A stretch of 23,895 nucleotides of DNA from Bacteroidetes bacterium SW_11_45_7 (lineage in GTDB: Bacteria; Bacteroidota; Bacteroidia; Chitinophagales; SW-11-45-7). Within the stretch, counting starts at the first letter, position 1; each line of letters begins with the position of its first letter. The stretch is taken from NCBI GenBank assembly GCA_003022985.1, contig PXTV01000228.1, forward strand, positions 1 to 23,895. The letters run 5' to 3'. A model generated the notes under the pieces. The model searched no databases. It saw only the letters and a list, made by a program, of their open reading frames with translations, and was not told the origin of the DNA. The translations under genes were made by a program, and so were the position numbers. Shown here in pieces: positions 22,601-23,895 of this stretch.

Positions 22601-23895
22601 GCGTGGTGCCCCCATTGACGGTGATCAATACCTTACCGTCATTAGCACCATTACAGGTTACGGGTTCTGTTGTGCCTGCAACGGTTACAGGAGACGGCTC
22701 ATTGACAACAAACGTTCGAGTCTGCGAGCAGTTGTTCACGTCTGTCACAGTTACACTGTAGGAGCCACCACTTAAACCAAAGACATCTTCTGTATTGACG
22801 GATGAATGCGACCAGTTAAAGGTATAGGGGGTTGAGCCACCGGAGACATTCACATCAATCGAGCCATCTGCTGCTCCGCTACAGCTAACATCGGTTACCT
22901 GCCCCGTGACAGATAGTTTTACGGGCTGGCCTACAGTCATATCCAAAGAATCCACACATCCATTCGCATCGGTGACCGTCACCGAATAATTCCCTGCCCC
23001 TACGCCTCCGAGCGAGTCGCCACTGGCGCCTGTGGACCAGGCATAAGTATAAGGTGACGTGCCGCCTGTGACATCAAGCGTGATATTGCCATTCACCTGG
23101 CCATTACAGCCGGGCGGCTGCACATTTGCATCGATCGTTATCGAATCCGGTTCCTGTATTGTCACTGTATCGGTGGCCTGGCAGCCGAAAGAGTCTGTAA
23201 CGACAACGGTGTAATTGCCTCCGTCAAGATTGGCAATATCCTGGGTGAATTGAAAGTTGGACCAGAAATAATCGTAGGGAGGTGTGCCGCCAGTCACAGT
23301 GAGATCTGCTGAGCCATCCTGGGCGCCATAGCATGTGACGTCCGAGCCCGTTATACTCAACGATAGAGAAGTGGGTTCATCAATGCTTATGCTGGTATCT
23401 AACGTACAGTTATTTGCATCGGTAACTGTCACTGTGTAAGTGCCGGCAGAAAGGCCTACTACATCTTCTGTGGTATCCCCTGACGACCAATTGTAGCTAT
23501 AGGGCGGGGTGCCGCCATTGATCGTAATATCGACCTTTCCGTTTTGGTAACCATTACAGGTGACATCTGTCTTGTTTGCTACATTCAGGAAGAGTTGCGC
23601 AGGCTGTTGGATCGTGGCTGAATCGATAGCCGTGCAATTATTCGTATCAGTTACTGTCACATAATACGTGCCTGCCGTAAGATTCGATATCGTTTGGCTG
23701 CTGGCACCGGTGGACCAATTGTACGAGTAAGCGGGAGTACCGCCACTCACATTAACAGTAAGGCTTCCCGCATTGCTTCCGTTACATTGAATGCCGGATT
23801 GAGTGGCTATCGTGGCATTCAGTGGAGCAGGCTCTGCAATGGTGTCCTTGACAACAAACGTGCAGCCGTTCGAATCGCGTACGATTACATTGTAG
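19608..23895 (-). CDS. Giant T9SS type B surface adhesin with SprB and PKD repeats (5' end beyond window)
   Basis: The frame is open from the right edge to the TAA at 19608-19610, so the start is outside; about 1,428 residues are visible. Order from N to C: the end of one SprB repeat, then nine repeats of about 77 residues, each with a G-G-x-x-x-Y-x-Y/F-x-W-S/N core and V-T-V-T-D-x-N-x-C-type strands; six PKD domains of about 82 residues with F-G-D-G/N cores, each with two cysteines at equivalent sites; an Ig-like unit; a further PKD-like unit (AGEDTTVSLGYPVELQGSGG); and the gliding-motility-type C-terminal sorting domain (NIFTPNGDGKNDRW, IFNRWGNEVY, GTYYYVIRF, YKGSVTILR). This is a type B T9SS signal. 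It is inferred to be secreted and held at the cell surface for adhesion or gliding, with the downstream PorP/SprF protein as partner. Confidence 0.92.
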   Translation of the reverse strand, partial: YNVIVRDSNGCTFVVKDTIAEPAPLNATIATQSGIQCNGSNAGSLTVNVSGGTPAYSYNWSTGASSQTISNLTAGTYYVTVTDTNNCTAIDSATIQQPAQLFLNVANKTDVTCNGYQNGKVDITINGGTPPYSYNWSSGDTTEDVVGLSAGTYTVTVTDANNCTLDTSISIDEPTSLSLSITGSDVTCYGAQDGSADLTVTGGTPPYDYFWSNFQFTQDIANLDGGNYTVVVTDSFGCQATDTVTIQEPDSITIDANVQPPGCNGQVNGNITLDVTGGTSPYTYAWSTGASGDSLGGVGAGNYSVTVTDANGCVDSLDMTVGQPVKLSVTGQVTDVSCSGAADGSIDVNVSGGSTPYTFNWSHSSVNTEDVFGLSGGSYSVTVTDVNNCSQTRTFVVNEPSPVTVAGTTEPVTCNGANDGKVLITVNGGTTPYSYFWSTGSTNKNIVNVTAGSYSVTVTDDKNCSTVYTDTVTEPAPITVTDSVVDAGCNGSSDGAIYITVTGGVSDYSYQWSNGDTTQDLTNVMAGSYTVTVTDTNNCSVIHVNSISEPAPINVASSDTNVTCYGAADGSIDLSVSGGVGGYSYSWNHGPSTQDVSNLPAANYNVTVTDSNGCSKTYSTTITQPDSLALNATTSTAGCVGDSNGIVDLNVFGGTTPYSYAWSNGATSEDLNNVPSGTYTVTVTDDHGCVDSLSATVDNFNQPVADFTFNTACEGAPVNFINQSSVSIGLLSYEWHFGDGSTTTSPNPSYTYATADTYTVTLIATTNQGCADTVSKDVEVYPEPTADFTATTECVDDSVSFSDASSISSGNLNYQWNFGDGNSSTQQNPAHLYNSAGTYQVTLTVTSDSGCVDQVTKNVVVNPVPNADFIASSNCRGQPTSFNNISTISTGGSLSYRWKFGDGDTSVVLNPTHIYDSSGTYNVTLIATSSQGCVDSVSKTVDVYPQPEVSFTANDACVSDSVIFTNQTVIASGNVDYLWDFGDGETDTAANPAHQYQAPGNYLVTLQAMSDKGCMDTYSMYVEVKPEPNASFTAEMVCPGEPMSFTNQSTISSGSLTYQWDFGDNTTSAQQNPIHAYAASGTYNVTLIATSSFGCKDTVEKTVSVQPAPEASFTVQDVCDGSSMNFTNTTTIDTGNIAQYSWSFGDGEASVATSPSHTYDGPGSYTVTLVTTSDAGCTDSTTQQVTVNPVPTADIGYDQLDTEICDGETITLNAPDSLANYQWSSGATSDSIEVAESGVYAVTVTNASGCTDVDSVEVVVHDLPNADAGEDTTVSLGYPVELQGSGGLTYLWEPSDSVSDPLAQNPIATPLSTTTFTLTVTDSNGCVATDQVTITVEEDFSLDIYNIFTPNGDGKNDRWRIGKVLNYDNIEVRIFNRWGNEVYSSSNYQNDWRGQDNSGNELNDGTYYYVIRFRGADKVYKGSVTILR

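Noticed and set aside
19608..23895. Regularly spaced repeats as a CRISPR array or tandem DNA repeat
   Set aside because: The periodicity (about 230-250 bases) follows protein repeats in one long open frame and the DNA copies are diverged.
1..23895. tRNA or rRNA genes
   Set aside because: No T-loop or rRNA-like sequence recognised by eye; a covariance search would be needed to exclude them fully.

Overview
The window comes from a member of the Bacteroidota. The evidence is a type IX secretion (T9SS) type B substrate with SprB and PKD repeats, a PorP/SprF-family protein, the bacillithiol enzyme BshC, the cluster rpmB-rpmG-DUF4295-ftsY-rimO, promoters of the TTTG / TAnnTTTG type and starts without Shine-Dalgarno sequences. 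I cannot place it below phylum with confidence.

Layout. (1) 1-3213, plus strand, AT-rich: a left-truncated Eco57I-like N6-adenine DNA methyltransferase followed, with a 1-nt overlap, by a small protein with a PD-(D/E)XK-like D...ExK signature; probably a restriction-modification pair. (2) 3264-3972: a Gp37/Gp68 (DUF5131) gene broken by an 18-bp perfect palindrome exactly at its three-Cys motif, then an eroded ORF and a small minus-strand ORF. (3) 4474-7758, plus strand: a mercury/heavy-metal operon made of a CsoR-like repressor, a MerT-MerP fusion, an outer-membrane barrel protein, a periplasmic HMA protein and an NHL lipoprotein. The repressor and the MerTP gene have nearly identical promoter regions. 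(4) 7759-8763: mostly non-coding DNA with interleaved inverted repeats, a possible 53-aa ORF with a strong terminator, and a DsrE-like pseudogene. (5) 8764-11241, plus strand: a DUF1295 membrane protein and a membrane histidine kinase that has lost its H-box. (6) 11372-16349, minus strand: rpmB, rpmG, DUF4295, a terminator, ftsY, rimO and bshC. (7) 16500-18045, minus strand: a polytopic membrane protein with a frameshifting deletion. (8) 18152-23895, minus strand: PorP/SprF with a SPOR-like tail, preceded in the same operon by a giant repeat adhesin that runs off the right edge.

Two results stand out. First, the metal operon: a CsoR-fold repressor lacking all three canonical Cys-His-Cys ligands is paired with a duplicated promoter/operator block, TTTGGyAAACACCCC-N11-TAnnTTTk, in front of itself and of merTP. 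Second, an unusual number of coding sequences carry small internal deletions or frameshifts: DUF5131, the HMA protein, DsrE, the histidine kinase, RimO and the membrane protein. At least one of these (the membrane protein) fits loss of DNA between short direct repeats. This could be real gene decay or an assembly/consensus problem, and read-level data would decide.
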